Positions 29,030 to 37,790 of a stretch of 64,000 nt of DNA are shown here, in pieces. Source of the stretch: Teichococcus aerophilus (GTDB lineage: Bacteria > Pseudomonadota > Alphaproteobacteria > Acetobacterales > Acetobacteraceae); assembly GCF_014490485.1 (NCBI RefSeq), contig NZ_JACTVA010000015.1:7358-71357 (forward strand), read 5' to 3'. Within the stretch, counting starts at the first letter, position 1, and each line of letters opens with the position of its first letter. Under the pieces are notes generated by a model that worked only from the letters and a program-made list of their open reading frames with translations, was not told the DNA's origin and did no database searches. Position numbers and translations under genes: made by a program.

Positions 29030-29872
29030 ATGCCGGCTGCCGTCACCCTGCCGCCTCTGCCCGACCGCCCGTTGCGGGTGCGGATACCGGGTTCCAACCT
29101 GTCGCACCGCCTGCTGGCGGGTTTTGGCTTTCTGGTGCTGATCGGCCTGATGGTCGCCAGCGCGATCTTCGTCGCGCCGACGCTGGTCACGGACTGGCAG
29201 ATCCGGGACACGGCGCAGCCGGTCCTGGCCTCGCGCGTCGATGGTTCCTGCCGCAGCAAGCTGTTCATCAACACCTGCACGGTCAACCTGACCGGCGGCA
29301 AGATCCCGAACGTGGTGTCGCGTGACGTCACCTACGTGTTCGCGGACGCGCATTCAGGCGACTACTCGGTGGAGGTGATGGCGGACCCGCAGCACCCCGA
29401 GTGGCTGACCACCGACATGGCGCTGGACAAGCTGCCGAGCCGCATCATCACGCTGGGGATCTTCTGGCTGCTGATGATCGCCGGTCTGATCGCGGTGGCG
29501 CGTGGCATGTTGGCTAAGCGCGGGCTGAAGCGGACCATGGAGTCCTGGGACGGCCAGCGGCTGCGGGCGGTGCCGTTGGAGCTGGTCTCGGTCAATGGCA
29601 GCACCGGTATTTCCAATTGGAAGGTCAAGGCGCCGGGCGAGACCGGCAAGGGCCGCGCCTGGGCGCTGCCGGCCAATGCGCGGCCGTTCTTCATCGGCGA
29701 GGGCACCATCCTCGGCGTGACGGGCCCGCAGGGCGGGCTGGTCGCGCCGATGGATTACGGCCTGACCTGGATCGACCTGACGGATGAGGAGCGTGCCGCC
29801 ATCGGCCGCGCCATTCATCCTCACACGGCGGAGACGGTGCCGGTGCCGCCGGGTTCGCCCGCCACGGCGTAG
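29030..29872 (+). CDS. Membrane protein with two transmembrane segments, function unknown
   Basis: The 280-residue product has membrane segments at about 26-51 (LLAGFGFLVLIGLMVASAIF) and 139-160 (ITLGIFWLLMIAGLIAVARG). The loop between them has two cysteines (CRSKLFINTCTVN) and would be periplasmic. The C-terminal 120 residues would be cytoplasmic. The arrangement recalls DUF3592-type proteins, but no confident family match can be made. The start at 29030 is chosen (MPAAVTLPPLPD); 29009 is an alternative. The 3' end overlaps the convergent tenA gene by 52 bases. Confidence 0.7.
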   Translation: MPAAVTLPPLPDRPLRVRIPGSNLSHRLLAGFGFLVLIGLMVASAIFVAPTLVTDWQIRDTAQPVLASRVDGSCRSKLFINTCTVNLTGGKIPNVVSRDVTYVFADAHSGDYSVEVMADPQHPEWLTTDMALDKLPSRIITLGIFWLLMIAGLIAVARGMLAKRGLKRTMESWDGQRLRAVPLELVSVNGSTGISNWKVKAPGETGKGRAWALPANARPFFIGEGTILGVTGPQGGLVAPMDYGLTWIDLTDEERAAIGRAIHPHTAETVPVPPGSPATA

Positions 29873-30516
29873 AGACTGTCGAAGAAGCCGCGTTCCAGCG
29901 CCACCGCGCGCTGGAACAGGCTTTCGCACCGTGCCTGCCCGGCGGCGTTCAGCGTGGCGCCGGTCCGGTCCAGCTCCCCGCGCAGCCAGCCGACGACGTC
30001 GCGGAAGAACGGGTTGTCGTGCAGGGTGATCCACTCGGCATGGACGAAGTCGGGTGGCAGCGGGCCCTGGTGGCGCTCGGCCCAGCTCAGATACAGCCAT
30101 TCCGCCACGACCAGCACGGACAGCGCACCGGCATAGCTGCGGCTCTCCGCCGCTTCTCCCATCAGGGCCTGGAAGGCACGGACGGTCGGGTCCAGCACGG
30201 GTGCGGCCCGCTCGGCGGCGGGAATGCCCAGCGCGTCGAAGGCCCGCACGAAATAGGTGTTCTCGTCCGAGACGATCATCGCCAGGAACTGGGCGAGGCG
30301 CAGCCGCGCCGCGTAGCTGTCCGCCGTGGCGATGGCGGCGCCCAGCAGGGCCACGAAGCGGTCGATAAACTGGTAGTCCTGCACCAGGTAGTGGCGCATC
30401 ACCGCCTGCGGCACCGTGCCGGCCGAGAGCTCCCGCACGAAGCGGTGGCTGATGGCGGCATCCCAGTCCGCCGCGCTGGCCTGACGCAGGCGGGTGGAGA
30501 AGGGGGTCTCGGTCAT
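29821..30516 (-). CDS. tenA: TenA family protein (thiaminase II-like)
   Basis: This 231-residue all-helical protein hydrolyses aminopyrimidine forms for thiamine salvage. Landmarks are FSTRLRQASAADWDAAISHRFVREL (N-terminus), MRHYLVQDYQFIDRFV (Tyr/Asp pocket, about 41-56), and SYAGALSVLVVAEWLYLSWAER. TenA Cys-type active enzymes have a Cys near residue 135; here the region reads SYAGALSVLV, so it may be the Cys-less TenA subclass acting on other substrates. No other thiamine genes are near and no TPP riboswitch was seen upstream. The start at 30516 is preferred. Confidence 0.85.
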   Translation of the reverse strand: MTETPFSTRLRQASAADWDAAISHRFVRELSAGTVPQAVMRHYLVQDYQFIDRFVALLGAAIATADSYAARLRLAQFLAMIVSDENTYFVRAFDALGIPAAERAAPVLDPTVRAFQALMGEAAESRSYAGALSVLVVAEWLYLSWAERHQGPLPPDFVHAEWITLHDNPFFRDVVGWLRGELDRTGATLNAAGQARCESLFQRAVALERGFFDSLYAVAGEPGGTGTVSAV

Positions 30517-30684
30517 GGCGGCGCCTCCCGTGCTGTTGGCGCGGGATAGCAGGGATGGCGCGTGCCGGGCAGGTTGCCGGGGACAGAGGTTTGGGGTGGG
30601 GCAGACGGGGCGCCCGATCTGTTCTACAGACCTCCGCACAGGCCGGCCGTGAGAGATGGGCCGAGAGAGAAGGGATATCCGCGC

Positions 30685-32019
30685 ATGACAAGCTTCGACC
30701 TCATCCTGCGCGGCGGGCGCTGCGTGCTTCCCTGGGGCGAGGTGGATGCCGATGTCGGCGTGCGCGCCGGTCGCATCGCCGCCATCGGCGACCTGCGGAG
30801 CGCCGCCGCGGCGCAGGAGATTGATTGCGAGGGGCTGCATGTGCTGCCCGGGCTGATCGACCCGCATGTGCATCTGCGCGACCCGGGCGACCCGGCGGTG
30901 GAGACCATCCCGACCGGCACGAAGGCCGCCATCCTCGGCGGCATCACCGCCGTGTTCGACATGCCGAACACCAACCCCTCCATTACCAGCCAGAAGGCGC
31001 TGGAGGACAAGCGGGCCTATGCCGAGGGCAAGACCTGGTGCGATATCGGCTTCTATGTCGGTGCCGGCATGTCCAACATCCCCGACCTGGCGGCGCTGGA
31101 GCTGCAGCCGGATGTGTGCGCCGTGAAGGTGTTCGCCGGCTCCTCCACCGGCGACCTGCTGGTGGGTGACGATGCGTCGCTGGAGCGCGTCATGCGTTCC
31201 GGCCGCCGCCGCATCTCTTACCATTCCGAAGACGAGTACCGGTTGCAGGAGCGCAAGCCGCTCTACGCCGCCGGCGGCCCGCACAGGCTGCATGCCGAGT
31301 GGCGCGACGTGGAATGCGCCTTCCTCGGCACCCGCCGCCTGATGGCGCTGGCGCGGGAGACCGGCCGTGGCGCGCATATCCTGCACGTCTCCACCGCCGA
31401 GGAGCTGGAATACCTGCGCGACTTCCGCGACGTCGCGACGGTCGAGGTGCTGGTGAACCACCTGTCCCAGACCGACGAGGCCTATGACCGCCTGGGCGGC
31501 TACGCGGTGATGAACCCGCCGATCCGTGACGAGCGGCACATGAAGGCCGCCTGGGCCGCCGTGGCCGATGGCACGGTGGATTGCATCGGCTCCGACCACG
31601 CGCCGCATTCGCGCGAGGCGAAGGAACGCCCCTGGCCCGCCACCGCCGCCGGCCTGACGGGCGTGCAGACCCTGGCGCCGATCATGCTGGACCATGTGAA
31701 TGCCGGCCGCCTGAGCCTGACCCGCATGGTGGACCTGATGGCTGCCGGCCCCGCGCGCGTCTATGGCGCCATCGCCAAGGGGCGGCTCTGCGCCGGCTAC
31801 GACGCCGACTTCACCGTCGTGGACATGAAGCGCACCCGGACCATCGAGAACAGCTGGATCGCCTCCCCCTGCGGGTGGACGCCGTTCGATGGGCAGACGG
31901 TCACCGGCTGGCCGGTGATGACCATCATCCGCGGCCATGTGGCGATGCGGGAGGACGAGGTCCTGGGCACGCCGACGGGCCGCCCGGTGCGCTTCGATAC
32001 CGGCCTCGCGCCGGCCTGA
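30685..32019 (+). CDS. pyrC: Dihydroorotase / cyclic amidohydrolase
   Basis: This 444-residue class I amidohydrolase has PGLIDPHVHLRDPG (metal-binding His pair, about 54-67), the carboxylated-lysine region KVFAGSSTGDLL, the HILHVSTAEE histidine block, and the catalytic GSDHAPHSR Asp. KVFxGSSTG fits dihydroorotase and close allantoinase/hydantoinase relatives. The pyrimidine-pathway role is likely, but no pyr neighbours confirm it. The ATG at 30685 follows GAGAGAAGGGA. A longer in-frame start near 30562 is rejected. Confidence 0.85.
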   Translation: MTSFDLILRGGRCVLPWGEVDADVGVRAGRIAAIGDLRSAAAAQEIDCEGLHVLPGLIDPHVHLRDPGDPAVETIPTGTKAAILGGITAVFDMPNTNPSITSQKALEDKRAYAEGKTWCDIGFYVGAGMSNIPDLAALELQPDVCAVKVFAGSSTGDLLVGDDASLERVMRSGRRRISYHSEDEYRLQERKPLYAAGGPHRLHAEWRDVECAFLGTRRLMALARETGRGAHILHVSTAEELEYLRDFRDVATVEVLVNHLSQTDEAYDRLGGYAVMNPPIRDERHMKAAWAAVADGTVDCIGSDHAPHSREAKERPWPATAAGLTGVQTLAPIMLDHVNAGRLSLTRMVDLMAAGPARVYGAIAKGRLCAGYDADFTVVDMKRTRTIENSWIASPCGWTPFDGQTVTGWPVMTIIRGHVAMREDEVLGTPTGRPVRFDTGLAPA

Positions 32020-32113
32020 CCGCCTGCGCCCTTAACGGGGCTGGCGCGGGCGGCTATGGTCCGCGCCTGAATTCAGGCGCGCGACCGCGCGCACGCTGCT
32101 GTGAGGGCCCGAG

Positions 32114-32758
32114 TTGCCGGATATCTTCGACGAGGTGAAGGAAGAGCTGCGGGCCGAACAGGCCCGCAAGTTCTGGGTACGCTACGGCAGCGCTGCGGCG
32201 GGCGTGGTCCTGTTGGCCGCCATCGGCTTCGGCGGCTGGCAGGCCTGGCGTTGGAACGAGGCGCGGCAGACCCAGGCCACCGCCCTGGCCTTCATGGAGG
32301 TGCACCGCGCCGCCGAGGCCAGCGGCGCCGACCTGAAGGCGGCGGGCGAGCGCTTCGCCGCCATCGCGCAGACGGCGCCCGAGGGCTACCGCATTCTGGC
32401 CAAGCTGCGCGCCGCCGCCCTGAAGGCGGAGACCGGTGAGCGCGATGCCGCCCTGACCCTGTGGAACGAGGTGTCCGGCGACAGCCGCGCGCCGCAGCTC
32501 TACCGGGACCTCGCCAGCCTGATGTGGGCGCTGCACGGGCTGGATACCCAGGACCCGGCGGCGTTGGATTCGCGGCTGGCGCCGCTGGTCGGCACCGCCT
32601 GGGGCGCCTCGGCGCGTGAATTGCAGGCGCTGGTGGCGATCCGCCGCGGCGCCACGGCGGAAGCCAAGAAGAACCTGGAGGCCCTGGCAGCGGATGTAAC
32701 CGCTCCTGCGGGGGTGCGTGAACGCGCGGGCCGCGTGGCGGCTGGATTGGGGGTCTGA
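32114..32758 (+). CDS. YfgM-like tetratricopeptide membrane protein
   Basis: The 214-residue protein has one N-terminal membrane anchor (about 24-43, AAGVVLLAAIGFGGWQAWRW) and a periplasmic helical repeat region of the TPR_21/YfgM type. It likely assists periplasmic folding with SecYEG and chaperones. It starts with TTG at 32114 (MPDIFDEVKEELRAEQ), preceded by GAGGGCCCGAG; no ATG occurs until well inside the domain. The order yfgM-bamB-der matches E. coli. The bamB start lies two bases after its stop. Confidence 0.85.
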   Translation: MPDIFDEVKEELRAEQARKFWVRYGSAAAGVVLLAAIGFGGWQAWRWNEARQTQATALAFMEVHRAAEASGADLKAAGERFAAIAQTAPEGYRILAKLRAAALKAETGERDAALTLWNEVSGDSRAPQLYRDLASLMWALHGLDTQDPAALDSRLAPLVGTAWGASARELQALVAIRRGATAEAKKNLEALAADVTAPAGVRERAGRVAAGLGV

Positions 32759-32760
32759 AC

Positions 32761-34101
32761 ATGGCGAACGGAACGATCTGGACGCGGCGTGCGGCGCTGC
32801 TGGGCAGCGCGGGGCTGCTGAGCGGCTGCGGCATCTTCGATGGCATCTTCGGCAGCACCAAGCAGCCGCTGCCGGGCGAGCGCCGCGCCGTGCTGGCCCC
32901 CCGGCGGGACCTGGAGGCCGATTCGGCCCTGGCCAATGCGCCACTGAACCTGCCGGCCGCCGAAGCGCGCGCCGACTGGCCGCAGCCCGGCGCCAACCCC
33001 GGCCACGCCCCGGGCCACGCCGCGCTGCCTGCCAGCCTGAGCGAAGCCTGGCGTGCTTCCGTCGGCACCGGCAGCTCCTACCGCCGCCGCATCACCGCCG
33101 GGCCGGTGGTCGCCGAAGGCACCGTGTTCGCCGCCGATGCCTATGGCGTCGTCTCGGCCTTCGACCTGGCCAGGGGTGGGCGCCGCTGGCGCTTCGACAC
33201 CCGGCCGGAAGATGACAGTGTCGGCGCCGTCGGCGGCGGCTGCACCTACGATAACGGCACCCTCTACGTCGCGTCCGGCCTAGGCGAAGTGCTGGCGCTG
33301 GACCCGGCCACTGGCCAGGTGCGCTGGCGCATTTCGCCGGCCGCGCCGCCGCGTGGCGCGCCGACCGTGGTGGGCGGCCGTATCTTCGTGCCGACGCTGG
33401 ACAACGCCCTGGTGGCGATCTCCACCGAGGACGGCAAGGTGCTGTGGACCTATCGCGCCCAGACGGCGCCGGCCCTGCCGCTGGGCCTGCCCGGCCCCGC
33501 CGTGGTCGACGGCTTCGTGGTGGCCGGCTTCCCCTCCGGCGAGCTGGTGGCGATGCGGCCCGAAGACGGCCGCGTGCTGTGGACCGAAAGCCTTGCCGCC
33601 GGCCGTGGTGGCCTGGGCGACATCTCCGGCATCCGTGGCCTGCCGGTGATCGACAATGGCCGCGTCTATGCCAACAGCCTGGGTGGGCTGAGCATGGCGG
33701 TGGACCTGCGTTCCGGCCGCCGGCTGTGGGAGCGTGAGATCGGCGGCAGCGAGACGCCGCTGGTGGTGGGCGACTGGGTCTTCGTGCTGAGCATGGACGG
33801 GGACATGGCGGCGATCGGCCGTGAGGATGGCCGCGTCCGCTGGCTGGCCGACTACAACGCGCCGCCGCCGGGCAAGGAAAAGAACGAGTCGCCGGCCAAT
33901 TTCGGTCCGCCGCTGCTGGCCGGTGGGCGGATCATCCTGCCCTCCAGCAAGGGGGAGGCGTTGCAGATCGACCCCTCCACCGGTGAGGTCAGCGGGCGGT
34001 TGCGGCTGCCGGGTGGCTCCACCTTGCCGGCGGTGGTGGCGGCCGGCACACTGGTGATGCTGACGGATGACGGCAACCTGGTGGCCTTCCGGGGCGCCTG
34101 A
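32761..34101 (+). CDS. bamB: Outer-membrane assembly lipoprotein BamB
   Basis: BamB is the beta-propeller subunit of the BAM complex that inserts outer-membrane proteins. The 446-residue product has a lipoprotein signal with lipobox LSGC (Cys near 22) after an RRAALLGSAG run. A disordered linker and PQQ-like propeller blades follow, with repeated GRRWRFDTR, GQVRWRIS, GKVLWTYR, GRVLWTES and GRRLWERE (Trp-containing blade repeats). The outer-membrane lipoprotein role is inferred from the family and operon. Element E begins 19 bases after its stop, separating it from der. Confidence 0.92.
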   Translation: MANGTIWTRRAALLGSAGLLSGCGIFDGIFGSTKQPLPGERRAVLAPRRDLEADSALANAPLNLPAAEARADWPQPGANPGHAPGHAALPASLSEAWRASVGTGSSYRRRITAGPVVAEGTVFAADAYGVVSAFDLARGGRRWRFDTRPEDDSVGAVGGGCTYDNGTLYVASGLGEVLALDPATGQVRWRISPAAPPRGAPTVVGGRIFVPTLDNALVAISTEDGKVLWTYRAQTAPALPLGLPGPAVVDGFVVAGFPSGELVAMRPEDGRVLWTESLAAGRGGLGDISGIRGLPVIDNGRVYANSLGGLSMAVDLRSGRRLWEREIGGSETPLVVGDWVFVLSMDGDMAAIGREDGRVRWLADYNAPPPGKEKNESPANFGPPLLAGGRIILPSSKGEALQIDPSTGEVSGRLRLPGGSTLPAVVAAGTLVMLTDDGNLVAFRGA

Positions 34102-34119
34102 GGCGCTGCGGGGAGGGGA

Positions 34120-34363
34120 AGACCGGGGAATGAATTCCCCGGACCCCTTCTTTTCTTTCTACGAATTTGGCGTGACGCTTCAGGACTGAGAGCGGACGCT
34201 GCTCGATGATTTTAATAACGGGCCACAAGGGCTGAACAGTCAGTCGCCGGAGGTCCAGGACCTCCGGCGCACCCAGCCGTCTCTCAGGTGTACCGCTTCA
34301 ACAGCCACACCCAAAAATGCGAAAAAAGAAAAGAAGGGGCCCGGGGAATTCTTTCCCCGGCCT
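34120..34363. repeat. Intergenic inverted-end element, copy E
   Basis: This 244-bp copy has the same core orientation as copy B. It retains the perfect 25-base palindrome at 34245-34269, identical to that of copy A though the rest has diverged. Both ends form hairpins with inward CCCCTTCTTTT tracts. It lies inside the otherwise conserved yfgM-bamB-der gene order, in the 364-base gap 34102-34465, so der likely needs its own promoter in 34364-34465. Confidence 0.85.
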
Positions 34364-34465
34364 TTCTCCCCCTCAGACCGAAGAACACAGCGTTTGACGC
34401 CCTGCCATGGCGGGCATGTTCACTGTGTGATTTCCCTGCGCGTGGTTCCGCTGTAAAGCCAGCCC

Positions 34466-35809
34466 ATGCTTCCTCGTATCGCCATCATCGGCCGCCCCAA
34501 CGTCGGCAAGTCCACGCTGTTCAACCGGCTGGTGGGCCGCAAGCTCGCCATCGTGGACAACACGCCCGGCGTCACCCGTGACCGCAAGGAATACGAGGCG
34601 CGCATCGGCGGCCGCGATATCCTGCTGCTGGACACGGCGGGGCTGGAGGAGGCGCCGCCCGATACCGTCGCCGGCCGCATGCGCGCCAGTTCCGAGGCCG
34701 CGATCAAGCAGGCCGATTTGATCCTGTTCGTCATCGACGCCAAGGCCGGGCTGACGCCGTCCGACCGCGCCTTCGGCACCTGGCTGCGCCGGCAGCGCGT
34801 GCCGGTGCTGGTGGTGGCCAACAAGACCGAGGGCCGCCATGGCGGCATGGCGGCGCTGGAGGCCTATGAACTGGGCTTCGGCGACCCTATCGCCATTTCC
34901 GCCGAGCATGGCGAGGGCATTTCCGACCTGCATTCCACCGCCGCGGCGATGCTGCCGGAGGAGCCAGCGGAGGAAGACGAGGACGACAAGGACCGGCCGC
35001 TGCGGCTGGCCATCGTCGGCCGCCCGAATGCCGGCAAGTCCACCCTGCTGAACGCCTTGCTGGGTGAGGAGCGGATGATCACCGGCCCCGAGCCCGGCCT
35101 GACCCGCGATGCGGTGACCAGCGAGTTCCTGGACGACACGGGCCGCCGCGTGCGGATCGTCGACACCGCCGGCATGCGCAAGAAGGCCAAGATCGTCGAG
35201 GGGCTGGAGCAGATGTCCGTCGGCGCGACGATCAACGCGCTGAAGGAAGCCGAGATCGCTGTGCTGGTGCTGGACGCGCTGCTGGGCCTGGACGAGCAGG
35301 ATCTGCGCATCGCCCGGCTGGCGGAGCGTGAGGGCCGCGCCGTGATCATCGCACTGAACAAGTGGGACGCGGTCGAGGATCGGATCGCTGCTCGGCGTGG
35401 CATCGAGGACACGCTGCAGACCTCTCTGGCGCAGCTGAAGGGCATCACCGTGGTCGCCATGTCAGCCGCCACCGGGCGCAGCGTGGACAAGCTGATGCCG
35501 GCTGTGCGGGAGACGCTGGAGCGCTGGAACAAGCGCGTGCCGACCGGCGAGCTGAACCGGTGGTTCGAGGGTGCGCTAAGCCGGCACCAGCCGCCGTTGG
35601 CCGACGGCCGCCGCATCAAGCTGCGCTACGCCACCATGCCGAAGGCACGGCCGCCGACGATCGTCATCTTCGGCCCGCGCGCCGAGGACCTGCCGGAGGA
35701 TTACCGGCGCTACCTGGTGAACAGCTTCCGCGATGCGTTCGACATGCCGGGGGTACCGATCCGGCTGCAGCTGCGGGGTACCACCAACCCCTATGTCGAC
35801 CAGGATTGA
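34466..35809 (+). CDS. der: Ribosome-assembly GTPase Der (EngA)
   Basis: This essential double GTPase of 447 residues works in 50S subunit maturation. The first G domain has GRPNVGKST at 9-17, DTAGLEE and NKTEG. The second has GRPNAGKSTLLNALLG, DTAGMRKKAK and NKWD. An acidic linker (EEPAEEDEDDKD) joins them. The C-terminal KH-like domain starts near 355 and ends PYVDQD. Length and order are standard. A strong terminator follows three bases after the stop. Confidence 0.97.
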   Translation: MLPRIAIIGRPNVGKSTLFNRLVGRKLAIVDNTPGVTRDRKEYEARIGGRDILLLDTAGLEEAPPDTVAGRMRASSEAAIKQADLILFVIDAKAGLTPSDRAFGTWLRRQRVPVLVVANKTEGRHGGMAALEAYELGFGDPIAISAEHGEGISDLHSTAAAMLPEEPAEEDEDDKDRPLRLAIVGRPNAGKSTLLNALLGEERMITGPEPGLTRDAVTSEFLDDTGRRVRIVDTAGMRKKAKIVEGLEQMSVGATINALKEAEIAVLVLDALLGLDEQDLRIARLAEREGRAVIIALNKWDAVEDRIAARRGIEDTLQTSLAQLKGITVVAMSAATGRSVDKLMPAVRETLERWNKRVPTGELNRWFEGALSRHQPPLADGRRIKLRYATMPKARPPTIVIFGPRAEDLPEDYRRYLVNSFRDAFDMPGVPIRLQLRGTTNPYVDQD

Positions 35810-35811
35810 AG

Positions 35812-35839
35812 AAAGGGCCCCTGAGAAGGGGCCCTTTTT
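35812..35839 (+). terminator. Intrinsic terminator after der
   Basis: A perfect 10-bp stem AAAGGGCCCC / GGGGCCCTTT has a six-base loop and continues into TT. It is a textbook Rho-independent terminator. Confidence 0.9.
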
Positions 35840-35902
35840 CGTTGGAGCGTGCGGCCAGGATTAGAGCCGTTAGCCGGCACCTTCGTGCCGAACTCGGGAC
35901 GT

Positions 35903-35928
35903 GACCACTGCCGCAAGCAGCAGTGGTC
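35903..35928. terminator. Hairpin downstream of the DUF4214 gene
   Basis: A perfect 9-bp stem GACCACTGC (35903-35911) / GCAGTGGTC (35920-35928) lies 27 bases beyond the minus-strand stop at 35955. No T-tract follows, so it is a weak terminator candidate. Confidence 0.45.
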
Positions 35929-35954
35929 GCGCGCCAAAGATCAGGCAACCAGGG

Positions 35955-36962
35955 TCAGGCGATGACGCTGACGCCGTAGTTGAGCGGGTTCTCGCTCTGG
36001 AACAGGTCGGCGGTCAGGGCCTGGTGCTCCGGGCTATCGGAGATGAACAGGATAACGTCCGCGCGGGAGAGGTTGCCGCTGGCCAGTTCGCTGGTCCAGG
36101 TGGCCATCCCGCCCGCATCGGCATCGCGGTCCAGGGCGTTCTGGTAGATGGTGTTTACGAAGTCCATGTCGCTCAACGGAGCGTACTTCGTCTGGGCTTC
36201 ACCGCTGCTGTAAAAGTACTTGGCGATGTCACCCATAGAGGTGCCGTTGGAATGGATCTCATTGACCCAAGTAGCCAGGCCGCCCTCATCCGGCAGGCGG
36301 TCGAACGCCGCGTCATAGAGGTTGGCGATCGAGATGGCGCTCTCGTCGCGGTCCCAGATACCGGCGGCCAGGGTGGCGGAGTTGGCGGCCAGGCCCTCGG
36401 CGGAGTTGGCGAAATGGGTCGCCACATCGCCCAGGCTCAGAGAGCCGTTGTCCAGCTGTGCGGTCCAGAACGAGACTTCGTTGGCGGAGCCTTCGGCGCC
36501 GCGCATGTTCTCATACAGCACGTTGACGAACTGCGCGTTGGTCAGACCCTGGCCGAACTTGCCAGTGAACTCGCCGCTGTTCAGGAACGAGCTGGCGATG
36601 GTCGACATCGACGCGCCATCGTCCATCCAATTGATGGAGAAGTTCAGGCCGCCCTGGTCGGCTTCACGGCCGAGCACGATGTCGTACAGGCGGCTGACCT
36701 GTGCGGCATGGTCCTCGGGGTTGTAGACCTCGCGGCCATCGATGAAGAGCAGGGTCTCGACGCTGTTCAGGCTGTCCAGGCCAGCCGTGCTGAGCACGGA
36801 GGTCGGGCCATTAGGGCCGTCGGTGACGATGCTGCCGCGGCGGCCCGCATCGATCTGGGCGACGTCGTAGCCAGCGCCGCCCTGGTAGTTGTCATTGCCG
36901 TCCGAACCCAGCAGCACGCCGGGGGCGCCCGGGGTCTGGTAACGCGGAACATTCACGGCCAT
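35955..36962 (-). CDS. DUF4214 domain protein, probably secreted
   Basis: The 335-residue protein is acidic and poor in Arg/Lys. After an N-terminal segment with a short Gly-Asp-rich stretch (GSDGNDNYQGGAGYDVAQID) it has repeated DUF4214 units. These are spaced about 60-75 residues apart around LYDIVLGREADQGGLNFSINW, LYENMRGAEGSANEVSFWTAQ, LYDAAFDRLPDEGGLATWVNE and IYQNALDRDADAGGMATWTSE. Each is followed by a small-residue turn and an SSFLNSGEF-like helix. DUF4214 proteins often pass through type I secretion and lie in the matrix or S-layer. No signal peptide is seen, which fits a C-terminal type I signal. No transporter genes are adjacent. Confidence 0.85.
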   Translation of the reverse strand: MAVNVPRYQTPGAPGVLLGSDGNDNYQGGAGYDVAQIDAGRRGSIVTDGPNGPTSVLSTAGLDSLNSVETLLFIDGREVYNPEDHAAQVSRLYDIVLGREADQGGLNFSINWMDDGASMSTIASSFLNSGEFTGKFGQGLTNAQFVNVLYENMRGAEGSANEVSFWTAQLDNGSLSLGDVATHFANSAEGLAANSATLAAGIWDRDESAISIANLYDAAFDRLPDEGGLATWVNEIHSNGTSMGDIAKYFYSSGEAQTKYAPLSDMDFVNTIYQNALDRDADAGGMATWTSELASGNLSRADVILFISDSPEHQALTADLFQSENPLNYGVSVIA

Positions 36963-37044
36963 GGCAGGTCCTCCTCTTTAGCCAGCCGGACAACCGGTGC
37001 GGGGAGGGGAAGTTGCGCCATGCGGACGCGATCAACGGAACGTG

Positions 37045-37066
37045 CGCGCGGGGTGAAACCCGCGCG
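37045..37066. terminator. Hairpin after the SDR gene
   Basis: CGCGCGGG (37045-37052) pairs with CCCGCGCG (37059-37066) around a six-base loop. It is placed between the SDR stop (37074) and the DUF4214 start on the minus strand. It may end the cvpA-purF-SDR transcript; the T-tract is poor. Confidence 0.45.
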
Positions 37067-37073
37067 CGACCGT

Positions 37074-37790
37074 TCAGGCGGCCAGCACCGTCTCGCCGTG
37101 GCGGGCCTCGGCGGGGTGGCAGAGGGTGGCGATCAGCGGCGCCACGTCGCCGGGCTGGGGGATGCTCGCCGGGTCCTCGCCCGGCATGGCGGTGCCGCGC
37201 ATGCGGGTGGCGACGATGCCGGGGTCGAACAGGTTGACCTTCACGGGTGTCTTCTCGACTTCCTGCGCCCACGTCTGAACGAGGTGCTCCATGCCGGCCT
37301 TGGTGGCGCCGTAGGGGCCCCAATAGGCCTTGGGGCGCTGCACGCGGCCGGTGGTGAGGAAGACGGCCCGGCCGGCATCGGAAGCCCGTAGCGGCGGGTC
37401 GCAGGTGCGGATCAGGCGCCAGGTGGCGGTCATGTTGACGCCCATGACATTGACCCAGTCCTTCGGGTCGATATGCGCGACGGGGGTCAGCTTGCCCAGT
37501 TCGCCCGCATTGTGGACCAGGATGTCCAGCCGCCCGAAGCGCTCGACGATCGAGGGGCCAATGGCGTCGATCTGCGCCTCGGCCTTCACCAGGTCGAAGG
37601 GCAGCAGGGTGGCGGGCAGGCCGCCGGCGGCGCGGATGGCGTCGTCGGTTTCCTCCAGCCCGCCCTGGGTGCGGGCGATCAGCACGCACTGGGCACCCTG
37701 GCGGGCCATTTCCACCGCCAGCGCGGCACCGATGCCGCGGCTGGCGCCGGTGATCAGGGCCACGCGGCCCTGGAGAGGCTTATCCGTCAT
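37074..37790 (-). CDS. Short-chain dehydrogenase/reductase
   Basis: This classical SDR of 238 residues has TGASRGIG (about 14-21) and NAG (HNAGELGK). The catalytic Tyr/Lys is in YGATKAG, where PYGATKAG replaces the usual YxxxK spacing exactly (Tyr-Gly-Ala-Thr-Lys). The Ser position reads LTTGRV, with Thr-Thr in place of the usual Ser, a conservative variation. The substrate is unknown. Its ATG shares one base with the purF stop (TGATG), so it is translationally coupled to purF. Most purF genes lack such a partner. Confidence 0.85.
   Translation of the reverse strand: MTDKPLQGRVALITGASRGIGAALAVEMARQGAQCVLIARTQGGLEETDDAIRAAGGLPATLLPFDLVKAEAQIDAIGPSIVERFGRLDILVHNAGELGKLTPVAHIDPKDWVNVMGVNMTATWRLIRTCDPPLRASDAGRAVFLTTGRVQRPKAYWGPYGATKAGMEHLVQTWAQEVEKTPVKVNLFDPGIVATRMRGTAMPGEDPASIPQPGDVAPLIATLCHPAEARHGETVLAA

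Noticed and set aside
30517..30684. TPP riboswitch upstream of tenA
   Set aside because: No CUGAGA-type TPP core was found on the minus strand in this spacer.
30517..31938. Long in-frame extension of tenA
   Set aside because: It lies antisense to the amidohydrolase gene. TenA length and start are normal at 30516.
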